19,267 nucleotides of DNA, taken from the NCBI RefSeq assembly GCF_051958935.1, contig NZ_JBQCFP010000097.1:1-19267 (forward strand). The letters run 5' to 3'. This document shows, one piece after another, positions 6,105 to 12,930 of this stretch (position 1 is its first letter; every line of letters begins with the position of its first letter). The notes below the pieces were generated by a model that ran no database searches, had not been told where the DNA came from, and saw only the letters and a list, made by a program, of their open reading frames with translations. The position numbers were made by a program, and so were the translations under genes. This DNA is from Dokdonella_A sp051958935. Its GTDB lineage: Bacteria > Pseudomonadota > Gammaproteobacteria > Xanthomonadales > Rhodanobacteraceae.

Positions 6105-7430
6105 TCAATCGAACCCGTTCGCGAATATCGCGTCGCCGGCGAGTTCGATCGCGCCGATGTCGATCGTGCCGTCGACTGCGCGGACGTGCGCGCCGCCGAC
6201 GGGCAGCAATGCGCGCGTCGGCTGGTAGTGTGGAGGGAACAGCGCGCCGGCAACCGCGTAGCCGGGAATCGGCTGCGGTGCAGGATTGCCCGCGTCGTGC
6301 AGGGCGCCGGCTGCGGTCGGCGTGAGGTCGAACGAGGCGACGTTGGCGAGGCCCGGATTGGTGCCGCTGTGCGTGCCCGTCCACTCCGCCGGCACGAAGG
6401 TTGCGCCGGTAGGAATCCAGTTGTTGCTGCCGCCGACCTGGCGGCCGTTCGCCCATGCGGCTTCGACCGTGCGCTCGACGCGGATCGTGCCGCCCGCGGT
6501 CGCGTACAGCACGTTGTTGTGTGCCTCGACCGCCTGGATGCCGTCGAAGATGCGGAACACCGTCACGTCATGGCCCGAGGTCACGAGGATCGTGTTGTTC
6601 GCGAAGCGCGCGCGGCCCCTGCTCTGTCCGGAGCCGTCGCCGCCGACGCGGATCACCGAATCGAACCCGGGATTGCCATGCACGATCACGTTGCCGACGA
6701 CGTCCTGGTCCTCGCGCACGAGGTCCACGGTCCAGCCCGGCTGCTGCGTCCCCTCGTCGGGACCGATGAGCTCGAGTTCATGGTAGGCCGCGTCTTCGAA
6801 CCAGTTGTAGTAGATCTGGCTGCGTTCATGGCGGTCCTTGAGCAGGTTGCCGCCATTGCCGTCGTGCACGTAGCAGTACTGCATGCGGAACAGCGAACCC
6901 GGATGCGTGATTTCGTCGCTCTGGATGTAGAGCGGATGGCGGGTCGAGCCGCTGCCGGCATCGTAGATCTCGCTGTATTCGAGCGTGAAGGACCCCGAAA
7001 ACTCGTCCGTCGAGAGGATGCCGTGCCCGGCGCAACCATGGATCACGCTGTCGCGCACGGTGACGTCGTGCGCGCCCTGCAGGATGCAGCGCGACGTGCC
7101 ACCGGTGACTTCGAAGCCTTCGAACACGAGGTGGTCGGACTGGCGGAATTCCACCGTGTTGGTACTGCCCGAGATGACCGGGCGGTGGCCATTCACGCGC
7201 ACGCCGCGTATCACCAGCGGATGCCCGTCGGCGCCCTGCGCATCCTCGGGCACGATCACGCCGCCGGCGTAGGTCGCATTGCCGTCGACTTCGATGACGT
7301 CGTCGGCGCCGACGTCGACGGCCGCGAACAGCGCGTTCAAGGTGTGGTACGTGCGCGTCGGCCCGACCTGGTAGGTTGCAGCGTGGAGGGGCAGGGCGGC
7401 ACAGAGCGGCAGAAGGATCAGGCGTCGCAT
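6105..7430 (-). CDS. Secreted right-handed parallel beta-helix protein
   Basis: A 441-residue protein starting at the ATG ending at 7430. It has GGGGA about 7 bases upstream and a short signal peptide (RRLILLPLCAALPLHA, cleaved near AATY). The body has the pectate-lyase-like right-handed beta-helix character: repeated short strands with N, D and G turns (examples DHLVFEGFEVTGG, HDVTVRDSVIHGC, SFTLEYSEIYDAG, VEAHNNVLY). This fold is used by polysaccharide lyases and other carbohydrate-active proteins, but I cannot identify a catalytic set, so the substrate is unknown. The protein ends in DAIFANGFD. A near-identical tail ends the propeller protein at 15257-17572, which suggests a shared export or surface-sorting signal. 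An upstream in-frame start at 7712 would extend into the thiolase gene and is rejected. Confidence 0.85.
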   Translation of the reverse strand: MRRLILLPLCAALPLHAATYQVGPTRTYHTLNALFAAVDVGADDVIEVDGNATYAGGVIVPEDAQGADGHPLVIRGVRVNGHRPVISGSTNTVEFRQSDHLVFEGFEVTGGTSRCILQGAHDVTVRDSVIHGCAGHGILSTDEFSGSFTLEYSEIYDAGSGSTRHPLYIQSDEITHPGSLFRMQYCYVHDGNGGNLLKDRHERSQIYYNWFEDAAYHELELIGPDEGTQQPGWTVDLVREDQDVVGNVIVHGNPGFDSVIRVGGDGSGQSRGRARFANNTILVTSGHDVTVFRIFDGIQAVEAHNNVLYATAGGTIRVERTVEAAWANGRQVGGSNNWIPTGATFVPAEWTGTHSGTNPGLANVASFDLTPTAAGALHDAGNPAPQPIPGYAVAGALFPPHYQPTRALLPVGGAHVRAVDGTIDIGAIELAGDAIFANGFD

Positions 7431-7634
7431 CGTCGATTCCCCAGGAAAATGGACGGCGAATCTTCGCGTGCGTGGGGGTGCTGCGGCGGGGCGCAGGTCG
7501 CACTTTCGCGCGGGAGAACCGCATTCATTCCATCGGGAGGAGCCAGTCCGCGTCGTGCCTCGCCGGTCCCGGGAGGACCGCATCCTGCGGAGGCGGGGAT
7601 CACCGAAGTCGGTGCGCCGTCGCGACGAGGAAAA
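7431..7634 (-). promoter_or_regulatory. Hairpin-rich 5' region of the beta-helix gene
   Basis: Lies between the thiolase stop and the beta-helix start. CGGTCC 7564-7569 pairs with GGACCG 7575-7580, CCGCA 7578-7582 pairs with TGCGG 7586-7590, and CACCG 7601-7605 pairs with CGGTG 7610-7614. The first two overlap by three bases and are mutually exclusive. On the minus (transcribed) strand the second has a GGA loop within GCAGGATGC, close to the CsrA/RsmA consensus. Part of this may instead be a decayed REP copy. No promoter is recognised. Confidence 0.35.
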
Positions 7635-7662
7635 TGGATTCCCGCGTTCGCGGGAATGACGG
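7635..7662 (-). repeat. REP-like extragenic palindrome, copy 4 (inverted)
   Basis: ATTCCCGCG 7638-7646 pairs perfectly with CGCGGGAAT 7649-7657 around TT, with the flanking bases (TGG and GACGG) of the same family as copies 1-3. It lies seven bases beyond the thiolase stop codon, where it could act as a 3' mRNA-stabilising or partial termination stem. Confidence 0.85.
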
Positions 7663-7668
7663 CTGGGG

Positions 7669-8949
7669 TCAGGGTCCGCGTTCGAGCAACGCGACCGTCC
7701 CCTGGCCACCATCCGTGCAGATGCTCACGATCGCGCGCGCACCGGGTTCGAGCGCGTCGAGTTCCTTGATCGCCGGGCTTAGGATGCGCGCGCCGGTCGC
7801 GCCGAACGGATGGCCGAGCGCGACGCTGCCGCCGTGAGGGTTCATGCGCTCGCGCGGGAACGCGCCGAGATCGGCGGTAACGCCCGCCTTGTCGCGCACG
7901 AAATCGCGGTCCTCGAGCGCCTTCAGGTGGAACAGCACCTGCGATGCGAATGCCTCGTGGATTTCCCACAGGGCAATGTCGCCGTAGCCGAGCCCGTGGC
8001 GCGCGAGCAGCCGCGGGATCGCGAACGCGGGGGCCATGAGCAGGCCTTCGACGCGGAAGTCGACCGCGGCGATTTCGAAGTCGAGCAGGCGCGCGCGCGG
8101 CGTGCGCGGCGGCAATCGCCCAAGGCCTGCGGTCGTCGCCACCCAGAGGCCCGCGGCGCCGTCGGTGAGCAGCGAGGAATTGCCCGCGGTCATCGTGCCC
8201 TTGCCGCTCGTGCGATCGAACACGGGCGGCAGCCTGGCGAGTTTTTCGAGCGAGGTGTCGCGGCGCGGAATCGTATCGCTCGCGACACCACCGGTCGGCA
8301 CGACGAGGTCCTCGAAGAATCCCGCGTCCCATCCCGCGACCGCGCGGCGATGGCTTTCGAGCGCATACGCGTCCTGTTCGGCGCGCCCGATGCCCCATTG
8401 CTTGGCGGTGATCTCGGTGTGCTCGCCCATGCTGAGGCCGGTCGTGCGATTGGTCACCGCGGGTACGTAGAGGCCGACGTCGGCAGCGCGGATTTCCGTC
8501 GCATGCGCGAGCTTCTGGCCGAGCGAGCGTGCGTGCTGGAAGCCGCGCAGCCAGTCCGACAGCGGCTGGCTCAGGCCGATCTGGATCTTGCTGAGGCTGT
8601 CGACGCCGCCGACGAGCGCGAGCTGCCGGCTCGAGTCGTTGAGCCTGCCGGCCGCTTCGAATGCGGCGACCATGCTCGTGCCGCAGGCCATCACGGTCGA
8701 GAACGCGGGCACGTTCGCGCCAACGCCCGCGTCCATGAGCACCTCGCGTGCGATATTGCTCCAGGTGAGGTTCGGCACCACGTTGCCCCAGACGAAGAAG
8801 TCGGGCAGGGCGCCGTGCAACGGGTCGGCCATGTGGCGCGCGACGCGCACGGAGAGCTCGATCGCATCGAACCCGGCCAGCGGGCCATCGACCTTCGCGA
8901 ACGGCGTGCGGACTCCTGCTGCCAGCCAGACATCGCCCGTCGTGCGCAT
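7669..8949 (-). CDS. FadI-type thiolase (acetyl-CoA C-acyltransferase)
   Basis: A thiolase-superfamily enzyme that cleaves 3-ketoacyl-CoA with CoA, or condenses two acyl-CoAs, in the cytoplasm. The catalytic residues are visible: nucleophile Cys89 in VMACGTSM, His331 in WEIHEAFA, His380 in NPHGGSVALGHPFGATGAR, and Cys411 in CTDGGQG. The HEAFA motif (rather than NEAFA) and the 426-residue length place it with FadI-like thiolases rather than FadA or PhaA. AGGAG lies about 7 bases before the ATG. No hydratase/dehydrogenase partner (FadJ/FadB) is adjacent, so whether it works in beta-oxidation or acetoacetyl-CoA metabolism is unresolved. It lies 33 bases downstream of the amidohydrolase on the same strand, so co-transcription is likely. 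Confidence 0.92.
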   Translation of the reverse strand: MRTTGDVWLAAGVRTPFAKVDGPLAGFDAIELSVRVARHMADPLHGALPDFFVWGNVVPNLTWSNIAREVLMDAGVGANVPAFSTVMACGTSMVAAFEAAGRLNDSSRQLALVGGVDSLSKIQIGLSQPLSDWLRGFQHARSLGQKLAHATEIRAADVGLYVPAVTNRTTGLSMGEHTEITAKQWGIGRAEQDAYALESHRRAVAGWDAGFFEDLVVPTGGVASDTIPRRDTSLEKLARLPPVFDRTSGKGTMTAGNSSLLTDGAAGLWVATTAGLGRLPPRTPRARLLDFEIAAVDFRVEGLLMAPAFAIPRLLARHGLGYGDIALWEIHEAFASQVLFHLKALEDRDFVRDKAGVTADLGAFPRERMNPHGGSVALGHPFGATGARILSPAIKELDALEPGARAIVSICTDGGQGTVALLERGP

Positions 8950-8982
8950 GCAGGTCTCCTCGCCGTCGCAGGAAAGGCCAGC

Positions 8983-10386
8983 CTACCGCGGCATGCGGCG
9001 CATGGCCATCGCCGGCTGCAGCAAGGCGTCGAGATCGGCGCGGCGCAGCAGGCGGCCGCTGAGCAGCACGGCGTCGATGCGCCGCGCGTTGCGCACGTCG
9101 CGCGTCGGATCCGCCGTGAGCAGCACGAGGTCGGCGTACTTGCCGGGTGCGACCGTTCCGCTCGTCGCCTCGATGCCGAGGAAGCGCGCGGGCGCGAACG
9201 TCGCGGCCTGCAATGCTTCGCGCGGAGTGAGGCCGGCCTCGACGAGGCGCTCGAGTTCGTCGTGCAGCGAGTAGCCCGGGTACACCTCGGGCATCGGTGC
9301 GTCGGTGCCGGCCATCATCGGCACGTTCGCGCGGCGGTAAGCCGAGACGATCGCGCGCGAGACCTCCCAGCGGCGCCGCGCGAGCGGATCGGGATGTGCG
9401 CCGATGTCGGCGAGGATACGCGTCCAGCGTTCGCGCTCGTCGGCGCGCAGCAACGGCCAGCGCGGGTCCGCATCGGCTGCGTTGCCCCGACGCGTTTCGG
9501 TCCATGCCAGCACGAGCGTCGGGACCTGCCATTGGCCGCTTGCCGCGAGGCGGCGCGCGACGCGCTGGCACGCCGCCAGGTCGAACGCCGCGAGCGCGCG
9601 CGCTTCCTGCGCGTCGCGCATCGCGGTGAGGGCCTCGCCGGCGAGGCCCGCGCGTTCATGCAGGAGCGCGTCCTCGATCGACGAGCAGGCCTCGTACGCC
9701 TGCATGAGGTGCTCGTCGGTGCGTTGGCCGTGATCGGCGGCTTCGAGCAGGGCGATCGATGCCGGCACGTGGCCCGCGACCGGCAGGCTGCGATCGTGCG
9801 CCGCGGCGAGGATCGCCTGCCATTGCGTCGCACCCACCTCGGAGAAGACCTTTACGAAGCCGGCGCCCGCGTCGGCGATCGCGTCGACGGCCCCCTGCGC
9901 ATCGGCCGGCTCGCGCACGCGTGCGGCGATGCCCGCCGCGAGCACGCGCGGTGCGACGCGCGCGCCGGCGTCGACCTCGCGCCGCCACTGTCGCAGCACG
10001 GCGATCGACGCCGCATCCGCGGCCATCTCGCGCACGCCGGTCACGCCATTGGCGACGAACAGCGGCAGTGCCCATTCGTTCGGCGGGCGGTGCGAATACG
10101 TATTGAACAGGTGCACGTGCATGTCGACGAGGCCGGGCATGAGCCAGCGGCCGCGCCCGTCGACGCGCACCGCCTCGGCCGGGATGCGCGCGTCGTCGGC
10201 GCGCGGGGTCGCGGTGATGCGTTCGCCGTCGACGAGCACGGTGCGATGTTCGAGATCGCGTCCCCGCGCGACATCGACCACGGTGACGTCGACGATCGCG
10301 ACACCCGCGGATCCGGCGGCGGGCGAGTCCGTGCAGCACGCGATCGCGATGGCTGCACGAAAGCATGAGGTGTATGCGGTGCGCAT
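8983..10386 (-). CDS. Exported metal-dependent amidohydrolase
   Basis: A 467-residue amidohydrolase-superfamily protein of the imidazolonepropionase-like or peptidase-like branch, hydrolysing an unknown amide or peptide. The metal-site residues are in order: His90 and His92 (DMHVHLF), Lys179 (FVKVFSE, probably the bridging lysine), His206 (AGHVPAS), His226 (DEHLMQ) and Asp362 (AGTDAP). The typical C-terminal small beta-domain (TVAPGKYADLVLL) is present. The N-terminus is hydrophobic with Cys17-Cys18 (AIAIACC), so it is exported and perhaps lipidated, although Ala at -3 makes the lipobox weak. GGGGAGAG precedes the ATG by about 6 bases. It is divergent from the DUF4398 gene and is followed by the thiolase. 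The substrate cannot be told from sequence. Confidence 0.9.
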   Translation of the reverse strand: MRTAYTSCFRAAIAIACCTDSPAAGSAGVAIVDVTVVDVARGRDLEHRTVLVDGERITATPRADDARIPAEAVRVDGRGRWLMPGLVDMHVHLFNTYSHRPPNEWALPLFVANGVTGVREMAADAASIAVLRQWRREVDAGARVAPRVLAAGIAARVREPADAQGAVDAIADAGAGFVKVFSEVGATQWQAILAAAHDRSLPVAGHVPASIALLEAADHGQRTDEHLMQAYEACSSIEDALLHERAGLAGEALTAMRDAQEARALAAFDLAACQRVARRLAASGQWQVPTLVLAWTETRRGNAADADPRWPLLRADERERWTRILADIGAHPDPLARRRWEVSRAIVSAYRRANVPMMAGTDAPMPEVYPGYSLHDELERLVEAGLTPREALQAATFAPARFLGIEATSGTVAPGKYADLVLLTADPTRDVRNARRIDAVLLSGRLLRRADLDALLQPAMAMRRMPR

Positions 10387-10524
10387 GGCGCTCTCCCCGT
10401 CGCTCCCCGCAGCCTAGCGCATCGGCGAAAGGAAAACGCCGGCTGAAGCGGGGCCAGCGGGTTTCGTCCGCATTCAAGGCGCGCGCAGCACGCTGGGTCC
10501 AACGCATGTCTTTGCGGAGAGCCC

Positions 10525-10890
10525 ATGAACATGACCCGCAGTGTCCTCGCCGTTGCCCTGGCGTTGCCGAGCGGCGTCGCCATGGCGGTGGACCGTGACG
10601 ACGTCGAACTCGAACTCGCTCAGGCGGCGACGGCGATCCAGGCCGCCGAACGCGATGACGCGATGCGCTATGCGCCGCGCGACCTCGATGAAGCCCACGC
10701 GGCGTTCGATGTCGCCCGGCGAGCAGCCGATTCGCGTGAATGGGTCGACGCCGCCCTGTACGCCGAGCGCGCGAAGGTCAATGGCGATCTCGCTTCGGCG
10801 CGTTCGCGCCAACAGCGCGCGGAGGCGGCGGCCGCACAAATCCAGCGCAGCGTCGATGCGCTGCGCGCCGAGCACGGAGATGCGCCATGA
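10525..10890 (+). CDS. Secreted DUF4398-domain protein
   Basis: A 121-residue exported protein with a signal peptide cleaved near AMA-VDRDD. The mature part is almost entirely helical, rich in Ala, Arg and Glu. It has the DUF4398 pattern: pairs of helices with APRDLDEAHAAFDVARRAADS, then alternating charges suggesting a coiled coil. A Shine-Dalgarno-like GCGGAGAG precedes ATG 10525. Its stop overlaps the next start as ATGA, so it is translationally coupled to an OmpA-like lipoprotein. DUF4398 next to, or fused with, OmpA domains is a recurring arrangement in Proteobacteria, which points to an outer-membrane or peptidoglycan-associated complex. The exact function is unknown. Confidence 0.88.
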   Translation: MNMTRSVLAVALALPSGVAMAVDRDDVELELAQAATAIQAAERDDAMRYAPRDLDEAHAAFDVARRAADSREWVDAALYAERAKVNGDLASARSRQQRAEAAAAQIQRSVDALRAEHGDAP

Positions 10891-11696
10891 ATCCATCGTT
10901 TCCCGTACGCCCCCGATTGGCACAAACCGCGCTCCTCTCTGCACTGATCGCCGGCCTCGCCGCGTGCGCGGCGTCGCCGCGCGGCCAAGCCCCCGAACTC
11001 GTGCGACTGCAGCAGGCGCAGGATCGCCTCCATTCCGACCCGCGCATCGCGGCGAACGGCGGGGTCGAACTCGCGCGCGCCGACGAGGCGCTGGCGACGC
11101 TCGGGGCGAATGCGCGATCACTGGATCCGCGCGAATTCCAGCAGGGTGTATATCTCACGGACAAGCTGCAGCAGGTCGCCGAGGCGAGCGCGCTCGCGCG
11201 CGAGGCGGAACTGCGCGGCGAGCAACTCGGTCTCGAACGCGACCGGCTCTCCGCGCGGGAAACGCGTGGTGGGATGCGCGTCGTCGCGACGAGCCGGGAA
11301 GATTTCGACATGCGCGATCGTTCGCCGCTTCCCGACTCGCGCGCGCGCCTGTTCGCGCTCCAGCGTGAACTGGTCGGCAGCGAGTCGTCGGTCGACGAAC
11401 GCGGCCTCGTCGTGCGCCTGGCCGATTTCAACTTCGGCCCGGGCGAGAGCGGCCTTACCGCGAGCGGCGAGCGCTCGCTCTCGAACCTCGCGCGCTTGCT
11501 CGACGGCGAGCCGCGGGCCCGCGTGAGCATCGTCGCTTTCGGGGACCGCGGCGCGCCGCGTGCGCATGCGCACGGGGTGCGCGACTACCTCGACGCGCGC
11601 GGCGTACGGCCGGAGCGCCTCGACATGCGTGAAGTGCTCCATGAGGCGCCGGCCGGCGGTACGCGCGGCGACGTCCTCGTCGTGGTGCGCGAGTAG
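10887..11696 (+). CDS. OmpA-like lipoprotein with degenerate peptidoglycan-binding domain
   Basis: A 269-residue lipoprotein. ATG 10887 overlaps the upstream stop, and a signal sequence ends in the lipobox LAAC. A helical, charged middle region (about residues 30-150) resembles the DUF4398 partner and may pair with it. The C-terminus (VRLADFNFGPGESGLTASG, then RSLSNLARLLDGEP) follows the first half of an OmpA-C domain. The segment that normally carries the diaminopimelate-binding Asp and the NxxLSxxRA helix is shortened to AFGDRGAPRAHAHGVRDYL. Peptidoglycan binding may therefore be lost or changed. The rest (DARGVRPERLDMREV) keeps the strand after the helix. It is an operon partner of the DUF4398 gene, and probably of the EF-hand gene 29 bases downstream. 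Confidence 0.85.
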   Translation: MNPSFPVRPRLAQTALLSALIAGLAACAASPRGQAPELVRLQQAQDRLHSDPRIAANGGVELARADEALATLGANARSLDPREFQQGVYLTDKLQQVAEASALAREAELRGEQLGLERDRLSARETRGGMRVVATSREDFDMRDRSPLPDSRARLFALQRELVGSESSVDERGLVVRLADFNFGPGESGLTASGERSLSNLARLLDGEPRARVSIVAFGDRGAPRAHAHGVRDYLDARGVRPERLDMREVLHEAPAGGTRGDVLVVVRE

Positions 11697-11725
11697 CGCG
11701 CGATTCCCCACTCCCGGAGGTCCCC

Positions 11726-12205
11726 ATGAACAAGCCCCTCGCGAATATCCGCATGCTCGCCCTGTCGGCGGCCCTGCTCGCCGGCCCCGCCGTTGGCCAC
11801 GCGCAGAACGCCCAGCCGACGGTGCCCCCCGCCGTGCCGCCGACGAACACCTCGGCGCCGCCGCCTGCGACATCGCCGGTAAATACCGCGACGCCGCCCG
11901 TCGACACCACGCAGTCGCAGGTCGGTACGCCGACGAACGATGGACGCCAGTCCGCGAACCGCCAGCAGGACGTGCCGCGCGACGCGAACGGCAACCCGCT
12001 GCCGTCGACGAACTCGACCGCAAACGCGCCGCCGGCGGCGCCGCAGCCACTCGATTTCGGCATGCTCGACGTCGACAAGGCGGGCGCCCTGAAGATCGAA
12101 CAGGCGCGCAACGATCCCTGGCTGCGCGGGCACTTCAGTGCGTGCGACGTCAACCATAATGACGAAGTCACGCAGAGCGAATACGAGAAGTGCACCCGGC
12201 GATGA
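11726..12205 (+). CDS. Secreted EF-hand protein with Pro/Thr-rich linker
   Basis: A 159-residue protein. GGAGG (11716-11720) lies about 5 bases before ATG 11726. A signal peptide ends near VGHAQ. Residues of about 28-110 form a low-complexity Pro/Thr/Ala/Asn linker. The last 50 residues hold a good EF-hand loop (DVNHNDEVTQSE) preceded by a degenerate one (DVDKAGALKIEQ). The pattern suggests a periplasmic or surface calcium-binding module on a flexible tether. It follows the OmpA-like lipoprotein by 29 bases and is probably in the same operon. A second EF-hand protein lies at 18470-18799. Partner and role are unknown. Confidence 0.85.
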   Translation: MNKPLANIRMLALSAALLAGPAVGHAQNAQPTVPPAVPPTNTSAPPPATSPVNTATPPVDTTQSQVGTPTNDGRQSANRQQDVPRDANGNPLPSTNSTANAPPAAPQPLDFGMLDVDKAGALKIEQARNDPWLRGHFSACDVNHNDEVTQSEYEKCTRR

Positions 12206-12241
12206 CTGCGGTGCGGTGATTCGATGAAGTGATCAGAGCGA

Positions 12242-12264
12242 GCCCGACGTCTTCGACGCCGGGC
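12242..12264 (+). terminator. Possible terminator hairpin after the EF-hand gene
   Basis: GCCCG 12242-12246 with CGTC 12248-12251 pairs with GACG 12255-12258 and CGGGC 12260-12264 around a TTC loop, with one mismatch. No T tract follows, so it may only pause or protect the transcript. Confidence 0.35.
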
Positions 12265-12295
12265 CCGCAGCGTTCTGCTGCGCGCTGCGATTCCG

Positions 12296-12324
12296 TTGCG
12301 CCCGCTTGGCGTTGTGCGCAGAAT
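12296..12324 (+). promoter_or_regulatory. Weak sigma70-like promoter candidate
   Basis: TTGCGC 12296-12301 and CAGAAT 12319-12324 are 17 bases apart. They match the -35 and -10 consensus at 3/6 and 4/6 positions and sit 24 bases before the start of the next membrane-protein gene. The matches are weak for this base composition. Confidence 0.25.
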
Positions 12325-12347
12325 GCCCGCACCGATCGGAGGCGGAC

Positions 12348-12839
12348 ATGACCGCAACGCGCGCGCTCCTGCTGGTCGCGGTCGCGGCAGCCATCTACAT
12401 CGTCGCCACGGGCAGTGCGCTGCCGGATGTGGTCGCGTCGCACTTCGGCGCCGGTGGTGCGGCCGATGGTGCCATGACGCGCTCCGCATATCTCACCCTG
12501 ATGGTCGGCGTCGGTGCGCTGCTGCCGCTCGCCCTCGTGCTGAGCTTGCGCCTGCTCGGCCGTGTGCCGGACGCGTTGCTGTCACTGCCGAACAAGGACT
12601 ACTGGCTCGCGCCGGCGCGCGCTGCGGCACCGCGCGCGTGGTTGGTCGACCAATGCTCCGTCTTCGGCATCCTGCTCTGCGTGTTCCTCTGCTACACGCA
12701 CACGCTCGTAGTGCACGCGCACGCCAGTTCGCCGCCACGCTTGGACGAACGCCTCCTCGCAGGCGGCCTCGTCCTGTTCTGCGTGCTGACCGCGACGTGG
12801 CTTGCACGGTACTTCTTGCGGTTCCGCCTGCCACGTTGA
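12348..12839 (+). CDS. DUF1648-type membrane protein
   Basis: A 163-residue inner-membrane protein with about four transmembrane helices (near residues 4-22, 45-67, 100-122 and 136-155). After the first helix comes LPDVVASHFGAGGAADGAMTR, which matches the DUF1648 signature (LPxxVxxHFxxxGxxD), a short conserved motif in small integral membrane proteins of unknown function. GGAGG (12338-12342) precedes ATG 12348 by 5 bases. An upstream in-frame start at 12306 lacks a ribosome site and is rejected. It is separate from the EF-hand operon by a hairpin and 142 bases, and lies 91 bases before the Pta gene. Confidence 0.8.
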   Translation: MTATRALLLVAVAAAIYIVATGSALPDVVASHFGAGGAADGAMTRSAYLTLMVGVGALLPLALVLSLRLLGRVPDALLSLPNKDYWLAPARAAAPRAWLVDQCSVFGILLCVFLCYTHTLVVHAHASSPPRLDERLLAGGLVLFCVLTATWLARYFLRFRLPR

Positions 12840-12930
12840 ACCGCCGCGGCGCGCTTCGTCGCACTGTCACTCTCGCGGCACCGCATTTCCACGGTAGGAT
12901 GCCGTTCGACGGGAGAGAGTGGAGTCCTCC

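Noticed and set aside
5342..6456. Overlapping minus- and plus-strand ORFs of 140-360 codons in the repeat island
   Set aside because: They translate REP copies and the interspersed repeat (with tell-tale VIPAKAGIQ and SWIPAFAGM type strings), overlap each other in several frames, and have no ribosome sites.
8941..8985. Thiolase and amidohydrolase as part of a polyhydroxyalkanoate or beta-oxidation cluster
   Set aside because: No reductase, synthase, hydratase or acyl-CoA dehydrogenase is adjacent. The HEAFA type argues against PhaA.
7810..10368. 852-codon plus-strand open frame antisense to the thiolase and amidohydrolase
   Set aside because: The minus-strand genes have complete catalytic motifs, signal sequences and ribosome sites. 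The antisense frame is a by-product of high GC and reads as low-complexity Arg/Ala/Glu/His text across two genes and their gap.
12895..12900. TAGGAT as a promoter -10 for pta
   Set aside because: It is well placed relative to the start codon, but no acceptable -35 lies 16-18 bases upstream, so it is not listed as a promoter.
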